The position numbers were made by a program, and so were the translations under genes. Below are positions 5,528-8,499 of a stretch of 8,499 bases of DNA, piece after piece. This DNA is from JANMDR01 sp031376425 (GTDB taxonomy: Bacteria; Pseudomonadota; Gammaproteobacteria; Burkholderiales; Usitatibacteraceae), in NCBI GenBank assembly GCA_031376425.1, contig JANMDR010000054.1:1-8499 (forward strand), given 5' to 3'. Position 1 is the stretch's first letter. Each line of letters begins with the position of its first letter. Under the pieces are notes generated by a model. It was given only the letters and a program-made list of their open reading frames with translations, ran no database searches and was not told where the DNA came from.

Positions 5528-5923
5528 ATGACCGATATTGTTGCCTTACCGACTGACCGCATGCCTACCCTGCGCATCATTCCCATGCCTGCTGATACCA
5601 ATGCTAACGGTACTATTTTTGGTGGCTGGGTGATGTCGCAGGTAGATTTGGCGGGCAGTATTCCTGCGTCTGAGCGGGCGAAAGGGCGCATTGCTACTGT
5701 GGCCGTGAATTCCTTTATGTTTAAGCAGCCCGTGTTTGTGGGCGATGTGGTGAGCTTTTATGCCAAGGTGAATAAAACGGGGCGCACATCGGTAACGGTG
5801 GATGTTGAAGTATTCGCACAACGCTCGCGCTTTGGCTCAGAAATTGTAAAAGTAACAGAGGCACAATTAACATATGTCGCTATCGACGAACATTTGATGC
5901 CTAAAGAATTACCAAGACTTTAA
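5528..5923 (+). CDS. Acyl-CoA thioesterase, YciA-type hotdog fold
   Basis: A 131-residue single-hotdog thioesterase that hydrolyses acyl-CoA to free acid and CoA. The family block is clear: MPADTNANG then TIFGGWVMSQVDLAG (29-43), with the catalytic Asp at residue 40 in the SQ(M/V)D motif. GRIATVAVNSF then KQPVFVGDVV and GRTSVTVDVEV follow, as in YciA of gammaproteobacteria. One position differs: Thr29 replaces the Asp of the common NGDIFGGW motif; this is not the catalytic Asp. These proteins form hexamers in the cytosol and act on a wide range of chain lengths. The gene starts 35 bases after the acyl-CoA ligase stop and has no good Shine-Dalgarno before its ATG. The fadN-like gene follows after 56 bases, so it is very probably in the same operon. 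Its likely role is to prevent CoA being trapped in acyl-CoA, or to release chain ends. Confidence 0.9.
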   Translation: MTDIVALPTDRMPTLRIIPMPADTNANGTIFGGWVMSQVDLAGSIPASERAKGRIATVAVNSFMFKQPVFVGDVVSFYAKVNKTGRTSVTVDVEVFAQRSRFGSEIVKVTEAQLTYVAIDEHLMPKELPRL

Positions 5924-5968
5924 TTAAGTATGCAGCACCTATTTTAGAAAACCGAACCACTTGAACCC

Positions 5969-5972
5969 GGAG
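5969..5972 (+). promoter_or_regulatory. Ribosome binding site for the TTG start of the FadN-like gene
   Basis: GGAG lies seven bases before TTG at 5980. Residues 8-18 of the product already form the start of the NAD-binding fold, so no later start is possible, and no ATG lies upstream in frame close by. Confidence 0.75.
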
Positions 5973-5979
5973 AACGAAG

Positions 5980-8364
5980 TTGAAAAATTACCACATTAAA
6001 AAAGTAGCTGTATTGGGCGCAGGCGTAATGGGCGCGCAAATTGCAGCACACCTTACTAACGCTGGCGTAAGGGCTGTGTTGTTTGACCTTGCAGCAAAAG
6101 AAGGTCCTAAAAACGGCATCGTGCTAAAGGCTTTAGAAGGAATGGCTAAGCTAGAGCCTACCCCTATTACATCCAAAGCACGGTTGAGCATGATTACCCC
6201 TGCTAACTATGATGAAAATTTGGCGTTGCTAAGCGAGTGCGATCTTGTGATTGAAGCTATTTCAGAGCGCATGGATTGGAAAAAAGCGCTGTACGAAAAA
6301 GTGGCACCACATTTGCGTGCCGATGCCATTTTTGCCTCGAACACCTCGGGCTTAAGCATTACTGAGCTATCAAAAGTGTTCCCAGAAGCGTTGCGCCATC
6401 GTTTTTGCGGCGTACATTTCTTCAATCCGCCGCGTTACATGAAGTTAGTTGAGCTGATTCCAACGGCGGACACCGAAGCGGTGATTATGGATCAATTGGA
6501 AAGTTTCTTGGTCACCACTTTAGGCAAGGGTGTGGTGCGGGCTTTTGATACACCAAACTTTGTGGCTAATCGCATCGGGGTATTTTCCATTGCCGCTACG
6601 ATGTACCACACAGGGCAGTTTAAGCTTGCCTTTGATACCGTGGATGCACTCACCGGGCCAGCAATTGGCCGAGCTAAAAGCGCAACCTATCGCACCGCCG
6701 ATGTAGTTGGGCTGGATACATTGGCACACACATTCAAAACCATGGATGATAATTTAAAGACAGATCCTTGGCATAAATATTATGCTGTGCCACCGGTTAT
6801 GGCGGCCATGGTAGCCAAGGGTGCTTTGGGTTCAAAAACCAAAGCTGGATTTTTTACTAAGCCTGCAAAAGAAATCTTAGTACTCGATGTCGCCACGCAA
6901 AGTTACGTGCCATCGGCTGGCAAGATAGATGACGAAGTAGCCGCGATTTTAAAAATCCGTAAACCGGCCGAACAGTTTGCCGCTCTGCGTGCTAGTAGTA
7001 ATCCGCAAGCACAGTTTTTATGGTCAATATTTCGCGATGTGTTCCACTATATTGCGGTGCATTTGGGTTCAGTTGCCAATTCAGCCCGCGAGCTGGATAG
7101 TGCCATCCGCTGGGGCTTTGGTTGGAAAATGGGTCCGTTTGAAACGTGGCAAGCTGCCGGTTGGTCACAAATTGCGGCGTGGATTAATGAGGATATTGCT
7201 GCCGGTAAAACCATGGCTAGCGCACCATTACCAGCATGGGTAATGGATGGTCGAGTAGGTGTGCATAGCGCCGAAGGCTCCTACAGCGCGGCTACAGGGA
7301 AAATGGTAGGTCGTTCGACATTGCCAGTCTATAAGCGCCAGTTATTCCCTGAATTATTGTTAGGCGAAAAAGCAGAATCAGGCACAACAGTATTTGAAGA
7401 CGATGCCGTGCGCTTATGGACTGCTAAAGGCCATGACGACGTGGCCATTTGTTCGTTCAAAACCAAAATGCATTCGATTGGACAGGATGTTTTAGAAGGC
7501 TTAAATAAAGCGATTGACATTGCTGAAGCCGATTTTGCAGGCTTGGTTATTTGGCAGCCTGAGCCACCCTATGCGGCTGGAGCCAATTTAGTTAAAGCGC
7601 TAGAAGCCTTAAAAACAGGGCAGTTTGAGGCATTTGAGGCGATGGTAGCATTGTTCCAACATACGTCTCAACGGATTAAATATAGCTATATTCCGGTGGT
7701 ATCAGCTGTTGACGGATTGGCCTTGGGTGGTGGTTGCGAATTTGTGATGCATTCCGATCGCGTCGTGGCAACGCTTGAAAGCTACATCGGTCTAGTCGAA
7801 GTGGGTGTGGGCTTGTTACCGGCTGGTGGCGGCTTAAAAGAAATTGCCCTGCGTGCGGCGTTGGCAGCGGCAACCGGTCCTGGTAATGGGGACATGATGC
7901 CGCAAATACAAAAGAGCTTTAAGCATGTGGCCATGGGCGAGGTATCAAAAAACGCGATGGAAGCCAAGGAAATGGGGCATCTGCGTTGGCGCGATATTGT
8001 CGTATTTAATCGCGATGAAATATTGTACGTAGCTTTAGAGACCGCACGCGCCATGTCCCGCGCCAGCTATCGCCCACCATTGGCACCTACCTCGTTTGCG
8101 GTGGCTGGTGCTACCGGCATTGCGACTATTAAGATGATGTTGATTAATATGAAAGAGGGCGGTTTCATGTCGGAACATGACTATGAAATAAGCTGCCGTA
8201 TTGCGACTTGTTTGTGCGGCGGCGAGATTGAGGCTGGTTCGATGGTGGATGAAAAGTGGATGCTGGATTTGGAGCGTAAGCATTTCTGCGAATTAGCAAA
8301 AATGCCAAAAACCCAAGAACGCATTGAGTACATGCTCAAGAACGGGAAACCGTTGCGAAACTAA
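5980..8364 (+). CDS. fadN: 3-hydroxyacyl-CoA dehydrogenase/enoyl-CoA hydratase fusion (FadN-like)
   Basis: A 794-residue bifunctional beta-oxidation enzyme with the dehydrogenase first and the hydratase last, as in Bacillus FadN and opposite to E. coli FadB/FadJ. Domains: NAD-binding Rossmann fold at 5-190 with GAGVMG at 13-18. The catalytic pair is His146 in GVHFFNPP and Glu158 in KLVELI. The first 3HCDH C-terminal domain is at about 192-295, ending KAGFF. A second one is at about 345-440, with GWKMGPFETWQAAG. The crotonase domain runs from about 475 to 690: YAAGANL (531-537) forms the oxyanion hole, Glu587 lies in GGGCEF, and Glu607 lies in LVEVGVGLLP; both hydratase glutamates are present. 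A helical tail follows. It would hydrate trans-2-enoyl-CoA and oxidise L-3-hydroxyacyl-CoA with NAD+. It starts with TTG after GGAG, 56 bases after the thioesterase gene, and a thiolase gene follows 73 bases downstream. The symbol is by architecture. Confidence 0.92.
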   Translation: MKNYHIKKVAVLGAGVMGAQIAAHLTNAGVRAVLFDLAAKEGPKNGIVLKALEGMAKLEPTPITSKARLSMITPANYDENLALLSECDLVIEAISERMDWKKALYEKVAPHLRADAIFASNTSGLSITELSKVFPEALRHRFCGVHFFNPPRYMKLVELIPTADTEAVIMDQLESFLVTTLGKGVVRAFDTPNFVANRIGVFSIAATMYHTGQFKLAFDTVDALTGPAIGRAKSATYRTADVVGLDTLAHTFKTMDDNLKTDPWHKYYAVPPVMAAMVAKGALGSKTKAGFFTKPAKEILVLDVATQSYVPSAGKIDDEVAAILKIRKPAEQFAALRASSNPQAQFLWSIFRDVFHYIAVHLGSVANSARELDSAIRWGFGWKMGPFETWQAAGWSQIAAWINEDIAAGKTMASAPLPAWVMDGRVGVHSAEGSYSAATGKMVGRSTLPVYKRQLFPELLLGEKAESGTTVFEDDAVRLWTAKGHDDVAICSFKTKMHSIGQDVLEGLNKAIDIAEADFAGLVIWQPEPPYAAGANLVKALEALKTGQFEAFEAMVALFQHTSQRIKYSYIPVVSAVDGLALGGGCEFVMHSDRVVATLESYIGLVEVGVGLLPAGGGLKEIALRAALAAATGPGNGDMMPQIQKSFKHVAMGEVSKNAMEAKEMGHLRWRDIVVFNRDEILYVALETARAMSRASYRPPLAPTSFAVAGATGIATIKMMLINMKEGGFMSEHDYEISCRIATCLCGGEIEAGSMVDEKWMLDLERKHFCELAKMPKTQERIEYMLKNGKPLRN

Positions 8365-8377
8365 AGGCGTTACGAAT

Positions 8378-8389
8378 AGCTATATAGCT
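8378..8389 (+). repeat. Perfect 12-base palindrome between fadN and the thiolase gene
   Basis: AGCTATATAGCT is self-complementary and sits 13 bases after the fadN-like stop codon. It has no loop and no adjacent T run; a T6 run at 8415-8420 lies 25 bases away. It is probably not a terminator, and may be chance. Confidence 0.25.
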
Positions 8390-8437
8390 TAATTCATCAT
8401 CCTAAATAAAATAATTTTTTGAAAGCAGGAAAATCAA

Positions 8438-8499
8438 ATGACCAAACAAGTTCAAGAAGCCTATATTGTCGCCGCCGTCCGCACGCCTGTGGGCAAAGC
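8438..8499 (+). CDS. Acetyl-CoA acyltransferase (thiolase), 5' end only
   Basis: Only the first 20 codons are in the window. After MTKQVQE the product reads AYIVAAVRTPVGK, the conserved N-terminal strand and R-T-P-(F/V)-(G/C) loop of biosynthetic and degradative thiolases. AGGA at 8427-8430 supports the ATG. The gene follows the dehydrogenase/hydratase fusion on the same strand, as in fadN-fadA operons, so a beta-oxidation 3-ketoacyl-CoA thiolase that splits off acetyl-CoA is the likely product. The catalytic cysteine and histidines lie beyond the window edge and cannot be checked. Confidence 0.85.
   Translation, partial: MTKQVQEAYIVAAVRTPVGK

Overview
The window looks like a stretch of proteobacterial chromosome, most likely beta- or gammaproteobacterial. 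It has moderate GC by eye, Shine-Dalgarno-led genes that all read on the + strand, a COQ7 (demethoxyubiquinone hydroxylase family) relic, and a fatty-acid oxidation operon with a PsrA-like operator. No mobile element, CRISPR array, tRNA or rRNA was recognised.

Left part (1-2583), accessory single genes: a VOC/glyoxalase-fold protein (143-547), a small exported four-cysteine protein of unknown function (749-1102), a proline-iminopeptidase-like alpha/beta hydrolase (1163-2038), and a stand-alone PD-(D/E)XK-nuclease-like protein (2152-2583). They are separated by gaps of 60-201 bases and show no shared pathway.

Middle part (2584-3608), a decay zone: a Phd/YefM-type antitoxin gene is interrupted by one in-frame TGA (2750-2968). 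It is joined directly to a COQ7-family gene that has lost its centre and changed frame (2974-3344). An open, start-less reading frame of 58 codons follows (3331-3507) and may be the tail of another lost gene. Two hairpins lie in this zone. Just before the next gene is an 18-base near-palindrome (3518-3535) that resembles PsrA/TetR-type fatty-acid operators.

Right part (3609-8499), a fatty-acid degradation operon: long-chain acyl-CoA ligase (3609-5492), YciA-type acyl-CoA thioesterase (5528-5923), a FadN-like 3-hydroxyacyl-CoA dehydrogenase/enoyl-CoA hydratase fusion (5980-8364, TTG start), and the first 20 codons of a thiolase (8438 to the window edge). Together they would activate fatty acids to acyl-CoA, hydrate and oxidise the enoyl-CoA, and cleave the ketoacyl-CoA. 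The thioesterase could drain acyl-CoA back to free acid and CoA. No acyl-CoA dehydrogenase is in view.

I did not find a clearly new multi-gene system. The best leads are the nonsense-bearing antitoxin next to the internally deleted COQ7 gene, the putative operator of the fad operon, the uncharacterised PD-(D/E)XK protein with its leader palindrome, and the unknown four-cysteine exported protein.
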